Shown here: positions 8,318 to 17,456 of the stretch, one piece after another
Position numbering within the stretch: position 1 is the first letter of the stretch
Layout: every line of letters starts with the position of its first letter
Assembly: GCF_029855125.1 (NCBI RefSeq)
Contig: NZ_CP123229.1
Span: forward strand, 3,020,501 to 3,084,500
DNA length: 64,000 nucleotides
Reading direction: 5' to 3'
Source of the DNA: Methylocapsa sp. D3K7
Lineage (GTDB): Bacteria > Pseudomonadota > Alphaproteobacteria > Rhizobiales > Beijerinckiaceae
Made by a program: the position numbers and the translations under genes
The notes under the pieces: model-generated
What the model was told of the DNA's origin: nothing
Databases searched by the model: none
The model's input: only the letters and a program-made list of their open reading frames with translations

Positions 8318-9847
8318 ATGGCTGATCGAAGCGGCCTCATCGCGGTGCTGCTGGTCTGTCTTGCCCTCTGCGGCTGTATCTCGGCTGGACCAGATTTCGA
8401 GCCGCCCGACCCGCAGCTGCCGGCCGTTTCTTTTCTCGGCAAGCCAGAGCCCTTAGCTCTTGCCGGTGGGATTCCGCCCGGCGGTTTTGCGGCGGCCGAA
8501 ACGCAATGGTGGTCGGTGTTCCATGATCCCGTTCTGACCTCGCTCGTGGAGCGCGCCGCGGCCGCCAACCTCGATGTGCAAACGGCGACCCTCCGCTTGG
8601 CCGAAAGCCGCTTCCAGCTTGGCGTGACCGCCTCCGCAGAGTTCCCGTTGATCAATGGCAATGCCTCCTACCAGCGCGAGTTGTTCAGCCAGAACGGGGT
8701 TTTGAGCTTGGTCAAACCCCTCGCGACCTCTTCCAGTCCTTTAGCGGCGCCGTTCAAAGTACCGCCTATCAGCATCTGGCAAACCGGCTTCGATGCGTCC
8801 TGGGAAATCGATATCTGGGGCCGCGTCCGCCGGCAAGTCGAAGCTGCCAGCGCACAGGTCGAAGCCTCCGAAAATGACCGCCGCAATATCCTCGTATCTG
8901 TTTTGGCCGAACTGGCGCGGGACTACATCGACCTGCGGGGTGTTCAGACGCAAATCAGAATCGCGAAAGCAAATCTCGCAAGCTCCAACGAAATTCTACA
9001 GGTGACGAAGACCCGCGCACAAAAGGGCCTAACGACCGGGTTGGATGTCGAAAATGCAGCGGCGCAGGTGGAAGCGGTGCGCGCAACCCTGCCTTCTCTC
9101 GAAGACCAAGAATCGGCGCGGCTTAATGCCTTGAGCCTGCTCCTCGACGAGCCGCCAGGCTCGCTGCGTGCCGAACTTGCAAGGGCAAAGCCGATACCGC
9201 CAGCGCCCCCGCGCGTGCCGCTTGGCATTCCCTCCGAGCTTGCCCGCCGCCGTCCCGACATCCTCCAGGCGGAGGCGCAACTGCATGCAGCAACGGCCAC
9301 GATCGGCGTTGCCGTGGCGGATTTTTATCCTCGCGTCACCTTCAATGGCAATGTCGAGATGAACGCCCTCGATCTGAAAAATCTCTGGAAGGGAAGTTCG
9401 CTACAATATGTGTTCGGCCCGAGTATCTCACTGCCAATTTTCGAGGGCGGCCGTCTCAAATCGACCCTGGAGTTTCGCGAGGCACAGCAGCAAGAGGCGG
9501 CAATCACCTATCATAAGACGGTCCTCCAAGCCTGGCACGAAGTGGTCAACGCCTTGGTCGCCTATCGGACCGAACAACAGCACCGCGCCCATCTTAAGGC
9601 GCAGACGGAGCATTCTCGCCAGGCCCTCGCGCTCTCGAAGATACGTTACGAGAATGGCGTCGCCGAGTTCATCACGACGCTCGACGCCGAGCGAACATTG
9701 CTGCAGGCGGAGCTGCAGTATGCGCAAAGCACCGCTGCCGTATCGGCGAATCTCGTGCAGCTCTACAAGGCGTTGGGCGGCGGCTGGGAGGGAGTCTTTC
9801 CGGAGGAGCCGTTGACGAGCGTTGCAGCCTTGCCTCCCGCGCCTTAA
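8318..9847 (+). CDS. outer-membrane efflux lipoprotein, NodT family (TolC-like)
   Basis: Outer-membrane channel partner of the EmrAB pump, 509 residues from ATG 8318. A lipoprotein signal ends with lipobox LALCGC, giving an acylated cysteine about 20 residues in. Two tandem outer-membrane efflux repeats follow, with typical stretches such as WWSVFHDP, WEIDIWGRVRR, LARRRPDILQAEAQL and ADFYPRVTFNG. An in-frame ATG at 8303 would add five residues before the signal; 8318 gives a better signal peptide. It begins 17 bases after emrB and is most simply the third gene of that operon. Confidence 0.9.
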   Translation: MADRSGLIAVLLVCLALCGCISAGPDFEPPDPQLPAVSFLGKPEPLALAGGIPPGGFAAAETQWWSVFHDPVLTSLVERAAAANLDVQTATLRLAESRFQLGVTASAEFPLINGNASYQRELFSQNGVLSLVKPLATSSSPLAAPFKVPPISIWQTGFDASWEIDIWGRVRRQVEAASAQVEASENDRRNILVSVLAELARDYIDLRGVQTQIRIAKANLASSNEILQVTKTRAQKGLTTGLDVENAAAQVEAVRATLPSLEDQESARLNALSLLLDEPPGSLRAELARAKPIPPAPPRVPLGIPSELARRRPDILQAEAQLHAATATIGVAVADFYPRVTFNGNVEMNALDLKNLWKGSSLQYVFGPSISLPIFEGGRLKSTLEFREAQQQEAAITYHKTVLQAWHEVVNALVAYRTEQQHRAHLKAQTEHSRQALALSKIRYENGVAEFITTLDAERTLLQAELQYAQSTAAVSANLVQLYKALGGGWEGVFPEEPLTSVAALPPAP

Positions 9848-9919
9848 GCAGCGGTCGAGGCTCGCTTTTTTCAAGCGAAGCGCCACCAAAGATGTAGCCG
9901 TAATTGCACCGCTGAAGAA

Positions 9920-9944
9920 GGAACCAAACTTTCAGCCTGACGTT
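9920..9944 (+). promoter_or_regulatory. EcfG-type general stress promoter
   Basis: GGAAC (9920-9924), 16 bases, then CGTT (9941-9944). This is an exact match to the consensus recognised by EcfG sigma factors of Alphaproteobacteria, with the -10 element 34 bases before the ATG at 9979. Confidence 0.65.
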
Positions 9945-9978
9945 CCCTGGCCTCCAATATCATGTCAAGGAGATAGCC

Positions 9979-10698
9979 ATGTTGAAAAGACTTTGTTTGT
10001 CTGCTTCGGTACTTGTGCTCGCAAGCGGCGTTGCCGTGGCTCAGACTTCGATGCGTCCCGCGCCCTCGCCTACAGGGCCGGCCGCAACGTATCCATCGGT
10101 TTCGACAATGCGGTTGCTCGCGTCTGACATCTATAAGGCCAATGTTTATGACGAATCCGAGAATAAGATCGGCGATGTCACGGATCTCGCTATGAATGGC
10201 AGCGGTAATATTAGGGCAGCTATCATTGGGGTTGGCGGTTTTCTTGGCGTGGGGCAGAAGGACGTCAGTATCCCGTTCAAGGATCTGAAAATCTCCTCGC
10301 GTGGTGGCAAGGACTGGCTGACCCTTAATCGGACCAAGGAAGCCTTGCGGTCCATGCCTGCCTACGAGCCCATGGGCCGTTCGGCGGCAACTTCGTCTTC
10401 GTCGCTTTCGACGGGGAACTGGCTTGCCTCCGACATTTATAAGGCAGATGTCTATGATAATGCCGAAAACAAGCTCGGCGCTATCACGGATTTGGTTCTG
10501 AATAATAACGGCGACATCACAACTGCTGTCATCGGCGTCGGAGGCGTCCTCGGTGCCGGTCAGAAGGATGTTGCGGTGCCTTTCAAAGAGCTGAAGGTTA
10601 CCTCGCGGGACGGCAAAGATTGGCTTGTGCTCGATCGGACCAAGGACGATCTTAAGAGCGCGCCTGCCTGGGATAAGAAATCTGAAACAAGAATGTGA
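9979..10698 (+). CDS. exported protein with two tandem PRC-barrel domains
   Basis: 239 residues with a signal peptide (cleavage near VAVAQ). Two PRC-barrel repeats of about 75 residues follow: LLASDIYKANVYDESENKIG and LASDIYKADVYDNAENKLG each begin one copy, and both end with a KDWLxLxRTK element. The repeats are clearly similar to each other, pointing to an internal duplication. PRC barrels often occur in stress-induced or envelope proteins; substrate or partner is unknown. AAGGAGATA lies directly before the ATG, and an EcfG-like promoter lies upstream, suggesting general-stress control. Confidence 0.8.
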   Translation: MLKRLCLSASVLVLASGVAVAQTSMRPAPSPTGPAATYPSVSTMRLLASDIYKANVYDESENKIGDVTDLAMNGSGNIRAAIIGVGGFLGVGQKDVSIPFKDLKISSRGGKDWLTLNRTKEALRSMPAYEPMGRSAATSSSSLSTGNWLASDIYKADVYDNAENKLGAITDLVLNNNGDITTAVIGVGGVLGAGQKDVAVPFKELKVTSRDGKDWLVLDRTKDDLKSAPAWDKKSETRM

Positions 10699-11082
10699 GA
10701 TTGATCATTCCAGAGTTGCGCGTGCATTCGCGTGATCATGGCAACGCTATTGATGATTAACCGGTGATTACCGGGTCCGGCTCTCATGTTGATGGTGCGC
10801 ACCGCAACACCGCATGACGGCCGGATCCGGCGACTTTTCGCGGGCGCCGGTGATTAAGAAACGGTGCACAAAGATGCGACGCGTGTCGCACCCGGGCGCA
10901 CACAATTTCATGCGGGCGGCCTAAGATGGGCGACCAAGGAACGAGCTTTATGGCAAAGAAATAGACTGGCCTGGAACGAAAGCCTTGAACGCGGGTTTAG
11001 AAGCGGAGCAACCCTTAGCCGCGCGACGCACCTCACAGTGGGTCTCGACATTGGCAGCGGGTTTTAGGGAAGGAGACTTCGT
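10699..11082 (+). other. intergenic region with an EcfG-like promoter
   Basis: No gene is supported here. The stretch contains the promoter candidate at 10973-10997 and a near-palindrome TGCGAC-GCGT-GTCGCA at 10875-10890. Short open frames lack ribosome binding sites. Confidence 0.5.
10973..10997 (+). promoter_or_regulatory. EcfG-like promoter (imperfect)
   Basis: GGAAC (10973-10977), 16 bases, then GGTT (10994-10997), one mismatch from the CGTT -10 element. It lies about 85 bases before the short membrane protein gene at 11083. Confidence 0.4.
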
Positions 11083-11244
11083 ATGAATACTCTTATTGGC
11101 GCGCTCATTACCTTCGTCGTCGTCATACTGATATTGTATCTCGTCAATATCCTGCCGATTGATGGAAGGGCCAAACAGATCGTGCAGATCATTGTGATCC
11201 TCATAGGTATTATTTCACTTCTCAAATATCTCGCCGTCTTTTAA
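11083..11244 (+). CDS. Thivi_2564-like small membrane protein
   Basis: 53-residue protein with two hydrophobic helices separated by a short polar loop (LPIDGRAKQI). The pattern matches the small Thivi_2564 membrane protein family: hydrophobic helix, conserved I/LPxDxxxK loop, second helix, aromatic end. AAGGAGA lies 6-7 bases upstream of the ATG. Function of the family is unknown. The EcfG-like element upstream and the stress-type neighbours suggest stress induction. Confidence 0.7.
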   Translation: MNTLIGALITFVVVILILYLVNILPIDGRAKQIVQIIVILIGIISLLKYLAVF

Positions 11245-11669
11245 CCGATTATGCAAGCCGGAGAAAGCTGCGGGGCACCGTGAAGGCTTTCACCGGCTCC
11301 TGCCGAGGGCTCGGCAACGTGTCCGTTTGGACGCCCGCGAACAGATCAAAACGCATCATTCCGTCCTGCTTGTCATTTTTGAAAAATGTTTTCAATGGGC
11401 GAACGCGCGCCCGTTGCGTCGACGTGTTTTTTCGAAAGCTACGACACTGCGGCGTTGGAACTATCTCGATAGGGATGAGTTACGGTGGCCAGCTGTAAGT
11501 GGCTCTTAATCTCCGGCGCTGCTTACGGCGAGATCTGATTTGCACGTCAACACCCGACGCGGAATTGCCACGGTGGTGGTTGGGGGATTGTGCCACCTTC
11601 CGTGAAAATCTCTTGGAACAATGCGTCTGTTCAAGCCGTTCGGATGGCTAACCTCTTAGGAGAATGAAC
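11245..11669 (+). other. intergenic region with an EcfG-type promoter
   Basis: No supported gene in about 420 bases. The promoter for the downstream DUF2383-like gene lies at 11615-11640. The short open frames in this stretch show no family resemblance. Confidence 0.5.
11615..11640 (+). promoter_or_regulatory. EcfG-type general stress promoter
   Basis: GGAAC (11615-11619), 17 bases, then CGTT (11637-11640), matching the alphaproteobacterial EcfG consensus. The -10 element is 30 bases upstream of the ATG at 11670. Confidence 0.6.
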
Positions 11670-12125
11670 ATGGATAATCGGAAAATCATCAGCACATTGA
11701 ATACACTGCTTGAAACCACCCAGGACGGGATACGAGGATTCGTCGCTTGCGCGGATGGTGTCACAAACCAGCATTTGAAGATGGTGTTTGAGACGGCTGC
11801 CCGCCGGTGCGAGGAAGGCGCGGAGGAATTGAAGACCACGATACGTAGTCTTGGCGGGGAGCCTGCGACGTCTGGCTCAGTCAGCGGGTCACTCCATCGT
11901 GCTTGGACCAATATCGTTTCATCTCTCACCGGAATGGATGAACATGCGGTCTTGGAGGAATGCGAGCGTGGTGAGGATGCCGCCAAAAGTGCTTACGAAA
12001 GGGCTCTCGATGAAGGCCTCCCCCCAGACGTGGAAGTCATCGTCAGGCGCCAGTATCAAGGAGTAAAGGAAAATCACGATCGTATTCGGGATCTTCGCAA
12101 TCAAGCCGCCCATGCAAGCTCGTAA
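11670..12125 (+). CDS. DUF2383/PA2169-like four-helix-bundle stress protein
   Basis: 151 residues, all helical in character. The arrangement (LNTLLETTQDGIRGFVACADGV at the start, then SVSGSLHRAW and ECERGEDAAKSAYERAL) matches the PA2169/DUF2383 family, a ferritin-like four-helix bundle lacking obvious metal ligands, often linked to stress. ATG 11670 is preferred over ATG 11664 because AGGAG (11658-11662) is only one base from the latter and seven from the former. An EcfG-type promoter lies just upstream. Confidence 0.8.
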   Translation: MDNRKIISTLNTLLETTQDGIRGFVACADGVTNQHLKMVFETAARRCEEGAEELKTTIRSLGGEPATSGSVSGSLHRAWTNIVSSLTGMDEHAVLEECERGEDAAKSAYERALDEGLPPDVEVIVRRQYQGVKENHDRIRDLRNQAAHASS

Positions 12126-12196
12126 AGCAAATAACGATACCGGCCGGAAGCCACTGGAACGTTGCCCAGCGGCTTCCGCTGAAGCGGAGAATTCCC

Positions 12197-12358
12197 ATGA
12201 ATAGAGAGGGCGGAGACCGCCAGACGGACGAGCGAATCACGTTGACGACGACGCAAGCGAGACAGGGTGCTACACCTCATGTCACACGCTATGTATTGAG
12301 TTGAGGATTGGCGTTGGTCATTTTGGCGTTTGCGGTGATCTATTTCCTTCACCGATAG
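12197..12358 (+). pseudogene. small single-TM protein gene with in-frame TGA
   Basis: The frame from ATG 12197 encodes a polar N-terminus with the motif ARQGATPHVTRYVL, typical of short alphaproteobacterial single-span membrane proteins. A TGA at 12302-12304 interrupts it, and the same frame then continues as a clean transmembrane helix (GLALVILAFAVIYFL) to TAG at 12358. TGA at codon 36 is one base from TGG, so a Trp-to-stop change is the simplest reading. The truncated product would lose its membrane anchor. A long hairpin (12146-12179, GGAAGCC/GGCTTCC arms) and a near-EcfG element (GGAAC-N16-CGCT) lie upstream. Confidence 0.55.
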
Positions 12359-12394
12359 TCTCATCCAAATGATCGGACGAAAAGCTCCCGATCT

Positions 12395-14551
12395 TCATTT
12401 CACCAGCATGACTTTGGCATCGCCTTGTCTGCGTAACAAATTGAGGGTGACATCATGGCCGTGCCGCTGCAATTTGAGGTCGATGCATGAATTGCCAATA
12501 ACCAATTGGTTCAGCGTAACAGAATCAAGGAAAGCGGGTAGGACAGGGTCACGAAAGGATATTGAATTAAGATCATGCCGCAGGTCCATGCCAAGACAAG
12601 CGCCAAGAAAAGCAAAGGGCGCGGCCGAAGCCCAGGCTTGCGGCGCGCAAGCCGCGGGATAGGCGGTCGGCCCGCGGTGTGGTTTGCGGATAAAGCCGCA
12701 AAACAATTCCGGTAAACGGCGCAAATCCTGATATGCGGCAGCTTCCATCATCGCTGCAAAGACACGTGCCGCCTGCGACACAAAACCATACCGGGCGAGG
12801 CCAAGCGCGATCATCGCATTGTCATGCGGCCAAATCGAACCGTTGTGGTAGGAAATCGGATTGAACCGCGCTGCGTCGCTCGCGACCGTTCGAATTCCCC
12901 AGCCACTGAAAGAATTTCGTCCCAGCAATGTCGTGGCAACGCGCCTGGCGCGTTCCGGCGACGCGATCCCGGTGAAAAGCGCATGGCCGGCGTTCGATGT
13001 TTGGACCTTGCATGGCTTCTTGCCACCATCGAGCGCCAGCGCGTAAGTGCTGAGCTCCTCGCACCAAAAATCTGCTTCGAAATTCTTCTGCAGAATTTGC
13101 GCTTCGCCGCGCAATTTGATTTCCAATTCTGGCTCGCCCATGCGGGAAGCGAGACTTGCAGCATGCGTCTTTGCGGCAAACACATAGCCTTGAACTTCGC
13201 TCAGCGCGATCGGGCCGTTTGCCAAGGTTCCATCGGCATGGAAAATCGAATCGTAGGAATCCTTCCAGCCCTGATTGACAAGGCCAGTGCCGGTTTGGCG
13301 CGAATATTCAACAAAGCCGTCCCCATCGGCGTCGCCAAATGTGTCGATCCATTGCAAAGCCGCCTTGATATTTGGCCATATCGCTTTAATCGTTCCGATG
13401 TCGCCGGTCCGGTCGAAATACATCCCTGCCAGCATGACAAAGAGCGGCGTTGCATCGACGGTGCCGTAGTAATGGCGAAATGGCACTTCTCCGAGCCGCG
13501 CCATTTCGCCATTCCGGGTTTCATGCAGAATTTTGCCAGGCTGCGCGTCGGAAAGCGGATTTAGGGTTGTTGCCTGAGTCTCGGCGAGAAAGCCAAGAAC
13601 CCCCTTGGCGATGTTTGGGTCGAGCCACAAAAGCAGCATGGCGGTGATGATCCCGTCACGTCCAAAGACCGTGTTGTACCAGGGGATACCCGCGTAAGGG
13701 TAAAGCCCATGACGGGTTCGTGTGATCAGCATATAAAGGTCGGCGGTGGACCGGCGGCAAATCTCATTGAAGAGTTCGTTTGAACTTTCAACCGTCGCGA
13801 TGCCGGCGGTCTTGTGCCGAATCGCCCGCCGCCGAGCCCGGTAGGCAGGTCCAAAGCGCTCCCTTTCCGGCTTGTTCCCATCCCCGCAAAGGACTGACAC
13901 AAAGAGCGACTGGAGGCCATTGGGGGCAAGCTCAAAGGCAAATGTGGCGCGACCCGGTTCCAGACGGAAAGGTAGCGGCCAGAACCGCAATTCCGTCTTT
14001 CGCTTAAGATCATCAAGCCCCGTGTAGCAATACGCAACGCAATCCTCGGTTACCGTTGCGGTACAAGTTCCACGCTGGCTGCGTGACGTTCCACGCACCT
14101 CAAAGAGATCGTGAAAATCGGCGCCAAATCCAATCTCAATTTGGAAATGCCGGGTGCTATCGGCATAATTGCGAAAACCAATTCGCTCATAGCAGACAGC
14201 CTGCCAAAGAAACTTGGTTCGTTCGATCGCAATCGTGTCGCGCGGAAGCGAGATCGTTCCGCCGGAATGGACATCCGGGTTCGTCAGATTGACGGAGAGC
14301 GCGGCATTGTCATCTTGAACGACAGAGCCCAACAACAAAGGGCGCTGCCCTTCGATGCGGAGTCCGTACCAGGACAAAAAGCGCATATCGTTGAAATAAA
14401 GTCCTTCAGGACCGGCACCAATGACTCCGATGTCGCCATACTCATCGAAAACCGCAAAAGCATCGCCATGCTTCAGATTGCGCAGCCGCCGCTGCACGAG
14501 CGACCCTTCGATCTCGATGTAATGCTGCGGCAGCTCGATCTTCACATCCAT
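12395..14551 (-). CDS. amylo-alpha-1,6-glucosidase family protein (glycogen-debranching type)
   Basis: 718-residue enzyme predicted to hydrolyse alpha-1,6 branch points in glycogen-like glucans or related alpha-glucans. The N-terminal beta-sandwich domain (about residues 20-210, GDAFAVFDEYGDIG, GPEGLYFNDMRFLSWY) is the GDE_N_bis type. The C-terminal (alpha/alpha)6 barrel contains GIPWYNTVFGRDGIITA, NQGWKDSYDSIFHADG and ISYHNGSIWPHDNAMIALG, which hold the expected acidic residues. No signal peptide, so cytoplasmic. A glycosyltransferase gene lies 84 bases upstream on the same strand, suggesting a two-gene glucan-handling operon. Confidence 0.88.
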   Translation of the reverse strand: MDVKIELPQHYIEIEGSLVQRRLRNLKHGDAFAVFDEYGDIGVIGAGPEGLYFNDMRFLSWYGLRIEGQRPLLLGSVVQDDNAALSVNLTNPDVHSGGTISLPRDTIAIERTKFLWQAVCYERIGFRNYADSTRHFQIEIGFGADFHDLFEVRGTSRSQRGTCTATVTEDCVAYCYTGLDDLKRKTELRFWPLPFRLEPGRATFAFELAPNGLQSLFVSVLCGDGNKPERERFGPAYRARRRAIRHKTAGIATVESSNELFNEICRRSTADLYMLITRTRHGLYPYAGIPWYNTVFGRDGIITAMLLLWLDPNIAKGVLGFLAETQATTLNPLSDAQPGKILHETRNGEMARLGEVPFRHYYGTVDATPLFVMLAGMYFDRTGDIGTIKAIWPNIKAALQWIDTFGDADGDGFVEYSRQTGTGLVNQGWKDSYDSIFHADGTLANGPIALSEVQGYVFAAKTHAASLASRMGEPELEIKLRGEAQILQKNFEADFWCEELSTYALALDGGKKPCKVQTSNAGHALFTGIASPERARRVATTLLGRNSFSGWGIRTVASDAARFNPISYHNGSIWPHDNAMIALGLARYGFVSQAARVFAAMMEAAAYQDLRRLPELFCGFIRKPHRGPTAYPAACAPQAWASAAPFAFLGACLGMDLRHDLNSISFRDPVLPAFLDSVTLNQLVIGNSCIDLKLQRHGHDVTLNLLRRQGDAKVMLVK

Positions 14552-14635
14552 GGATCATTTTCTTGGCGAGAGCTGGAGCTGGATGTGAAGGAACCCAGCG
14601 CATTAGCGCATGACAGGGCAGCTTGGCGGTTAAAC

Positions 14636-15814
14636 TTATTGCCCGGGTAAGAGTGCGTCAACCGCCGCACTCTTACGGCCCGCCGCATCTTCCCAATTTG
14701 CCCGCAAGAGTTCGGATACCGCAGGAGATGTCATGGGAGGCCCCGCGAGCTTCGCAACCGCCGGAGCGCAGGCCAAAAGCGACCGGTAAGCAGCGAGATA
14801 GGCGGCCGCCATTTTCTCGGCGGTAAATCGCTGTTCAAAATCGGCGCGAACTTTGCGCCGATCCATCTGGCCGGCCTGTTGCGCAGCGGCCGCTGCTGCT
14901 TCGACGGACTCAACGATCCGGCCGTTGACCCCGTCAATGATAACTTCCGGCACCGACCCATTGGGCCAAGCGATCACTGGCGTGCCGGCAGCCATGGCTT
15001 CGATCATGACAAGGCCGAATGGCTCCGGCCAGTCGATCGGGAACAACAGCGCACGCGCATTCCCGAGAAACGCAGCTTTTTCGCTGTCACCTATTTCACC
15101 AATGAACTCAATGAGTGGATGATCGAGAAGCGGTTCAATCTCGGCTTTGAAATAAGTAAAATCGGCGGCGTCCACCTTAGCCGCGATCTTCAAGGGGAGC
15201 CCCGCGCGCTTGGCGATTTCGATCGCCAAGTCAGGCCGTTTTTCAGGTGAGATACGCCCGAGAAAAGCGAGATAGCCGCCACTTTCCGGATGGAACGCGC
15301 AGGGATCAGGCTCAAGACCATGCGGGATCGTGGCGAGCCAATTGACATTTGGAGGCATGGGGCGACGCTGCGCGTTTGAAATGGAGACCAGCGGCATCTC
15401 CGGATAGCATTTATAGAGAGGAAAGGCATCCGGCAGATCGAGGCGTCCATGCAGGGTCACGAGACATTTGTACGCAAGATCATGGAACAGTGCTTGCGGC
15501 AGAAGATCCACATGAAAATGAATAATATCGAACTCATCGGCGCGCCGCCTCACCTCGCGTAACATGGCAAGTGTACTTCCCAGATGATCTCTGATCCCAG
15601 CAAGTCTTAAACTCTGCGGCGCGCAGACAACGAGCTTCGCCGCCGTCTTGGACTCCGCGCTGGCAAATAAGGTGACCTGGTGCCCCTGCCTCAGAAGCGC
15701 TTCAGCCAGCCAAGATACAACGCGCTCCGTCCCCCCATAAAGCTTTGGGGGCACCGCCTCTGCGAGAGGAGCGACAAGGGCTATGCGCAGTGGAACATGT
15801 TTCTTCATCGGCAT
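14636..15814 (-). CDS. family 4 glycosyltransferase
   Basis: GT-B fold glycosyltransferase of 392 residues. The N-terminal lobe carries PPKLYGGTERVVSWLAEAL, and the C-terminal lobe has FLGRISPEKRPDLAIEIAK and the donor-binding PEPFGLVMIEAMAAGTPVIA with the EX7E-type glutamates. Donor and acceptor are unknown. An alternative ATG two codons later (15808) is equally possible; neither has a strong ribosome binding site. Probably co-transcribed with the debranching enzyme downstream, so a role in alpha-glucan or exopolysaccharide metabolism is likely but inferred. Confidence 0.85.
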   Translation of the reverse strand: MPMKKHVPLRIALVAPLAEAVPPKLYGGTERVVSWLAEALLRQGHQVTLFASAESKTAAKLVVCAPQSLRLAGIRDHLGSTLAMLREVRRRADEFDIIHFHVDLLPQALFHDLAYKCLVTLHGRLDLPDAFPLYKCYPEMPLVSISNAQRRPMPPNVNWLATIPHGLEPDPCAFHPESGGYLAFLGRISPEKRPDLAIEIAKRAGLPLKIAAKVDAADFTYFKAEIEPLLDHPLIEFIGEIGDSEKAAFLGNARALLFPIDWPEPFGLVMIEAMAAGTPVIAWPNGSVPEVIIDGVNGRIVESVEAAAAAAQQAGQMDRRKVRADFEQRFTAEKMAAAYLAAYRSLLACAPAVAKLAGPPMTSPAVSELLRANWEDAAGRKSAAVDALLPGQ

Positions 15815-16536
15815 TCACAGGTTAGGAGCGAGACTCTTGATAGTTTCAGATTGCGTCGTGTCCGCCTGAGAGACTGTCAAAGCCCATTTTCCGTCCGCCA
15901 AAGGCGCGGTTTTTAAATGAATTCGGAAATGCCCGGAAAGTTCCCCAAGCAGAAGCGCATGAAGTCTCAACAAACCAATGATGTCTCGACTTAACAATTC
16001 CTACGAGCAGCATCGCAAGAGCCCTAATGATGCGGACGAAGGGATTATCGTAATCTTTTTGACGAAACGAACAAGAATTGCTGTTTGGGCGGAGGCTCGG
16101 AAGCTTATCCGTTTGATGCTGATTTTCATTTTTGTTCGCAACTCGGACGAAGGTAAGCTTCATGTACGTGCCACGAAGATCACCAAACTTCGGCGTCGCT
16201 CATGGGATTTTAGCTGTTCTTATGCGGGTATTCAGGTAATCGCGTTGATGCAGAAGGCCGCCGTGTGAATTGTGAATGATGGATGAACTCGGCATGGCAA
16301 CCTTGACAGTGATAGACTTCTGTCCAGTCCTGACATAAACATTGCCGGACGGTTCGCGTTCCCCTGAGAAGCGGCAACGATGTCCCCACCCAGTTTGGCA
16401 TCGGGAGGATGCTAGTTCAGAATCCAGGTGAGCGGGGGAGAAGGGATTGTGAAAACACCATACCAAATGCAACAGCCGCGATTGAAAACTTGGCCGCGTG
16501 CCGTTGCACGGGCAATCTGAACGGGAGGCCAGGCAA
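15815..16536. other. intergenic region, no firm gene
   Basis: About 720 bases between divergent transcription units. A minus-strand frame at 16210-16401 contains a cysteine-rich segment (CLCQDWTEVYHCQGC) that could be a small zinc-binding protein or a remnant, but it has no good start. Nothing else is supported. The cyo promoter should lie near the right end. Confidence 0.4.
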
Positions 16537-17454
16537 GTGAACCTATTCCGGCGCCTTTGTTCGATGAGCCCGCAGGCTCAGCGCGCCGCGGTCTTTATGG
16601 CGCCTATGATCCTGACCGCATGTCAGCCGGCAATCCTCGACCCACAAGGACCTGTTGGGATATCCCAGAAGATGGTCCTCATCGACTCGCTCGCCATCAT
16701 GCTCGCGATCGTGATCCCGACGATCTCCGCAACGCTTGTCTTTGCCTGGTGGTTTCGAGGCTCGAACGCCAGTGCACGCTATCTGCCGGATTGGGTCTAT
16801 TCCGGCCGAATCGAGCTTATAGTCTGGAGCATCCCGGTTCTCGTGATCATGCTCCTCGGTGGCGTTGCCTGGATCGCATCCCATGATCTTGATCCCGCGA
16901 AGCCGTTGGCATCGAAGACGCCGCCACTCGAGGTGCAGGCGATCTCGTTGGATTGGAAGTGGCTCTTCATCTATCCAACTCAAGGCGTCGCGAGCGTCAA
17001 CCAATTGGTGGTTCCCGCCGGGGTGCCCATTCATTTCTCCCTGACATCGGCGAGTGTGATGAATGCCTTTTTCATCCCGCAACTCGGCAGCATGATTTAC
17101 ACGATGAACGGCATGACGACGCAGCTGAATCTGCAGGCGGATGCGCCCGGCACCTTCCGAGGTCTTTCGAGCCATTATAGCGGCGATGGTTTCGCGGACA
17201 TGCATTTCGACGTGCTCGCGGTGCCTTCGGAGCGGTTTACCGCTTGGGTCGAAGCAACGCGCAACGAGGGTCCCGTCCTCGATCCGGAAAGCTATACGGA
17301 CTTGGCGAGGCAGAGCCTGAACGTCCGTCCATTCACTTTCCGCGCCGCCGAGCCGGGTCTCTTTCAGAAGATCGTCACACAGAAACTGCCGCCAGGACCT
17401 GGCCCGCAAATCGGGCGGCCTGACCCGAGTGTCTCCCCGCGAACGGAGAAATAA
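16537..17454 (+). CDS. cyoA: cytochrome bo3-type ubiquinol oxidase subunit II
   Basis: Subunit II of a heme-copper quinol oxidase, inner membrane with a periplasmic cupredoxin domain. It has a lipoprotein-like signal (lipobox LTAC), two transmembrane helices, the [10 protein letters not shown] element and a cupredoxin fold. The region that carries CuA cysteines in cytochrome c oxidases reads [14 protein letters not shown] and has no cysteine, so electrons come from quinol. GTG at 16537 is chosen: GGGAGG lies eight bases upstream, while the GTG at 16498 has none. First gene of cyoABCD; two bases separate it from cyoB. Confidence 0.93.
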   Translation: MNLFRRLCSMSPQAQRAAVFMAPMILTACQPAILDPQGPVGISQKMVLIDSLAIMLAIVIPTISATLVFAWWFRGSNASARYLPDWVYSGRIELIVWSIPVLVIMLLGGVAWIASHDLDPAKPLASKTPPLEVQAISLDWKWLFIYPTQGVASVNQLVVPAGVPIHFSLTSASVMNAFFIPQLGSMIYTMNGMTTQLNLQADAPGTFRGLSSHYSGDGFADMHFDVLAVPSERFTAWVEATRNEGPVLDPESYTDLARQSLNVRPFTFRAAEPGLFQKIVTQKLPPGPGPQIGRPDPSVSPRTEK

Positions 17455-17456
17455 AG

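Noticed and set aside
12302..12304. Selenocysteine at the in-frame TGA
   Set aside because: The position is in a membrane helix boundary where Trp is natural, no SECIS-like hairpin follows at the right distance, and small proteins of this type do not use selenocysteine.
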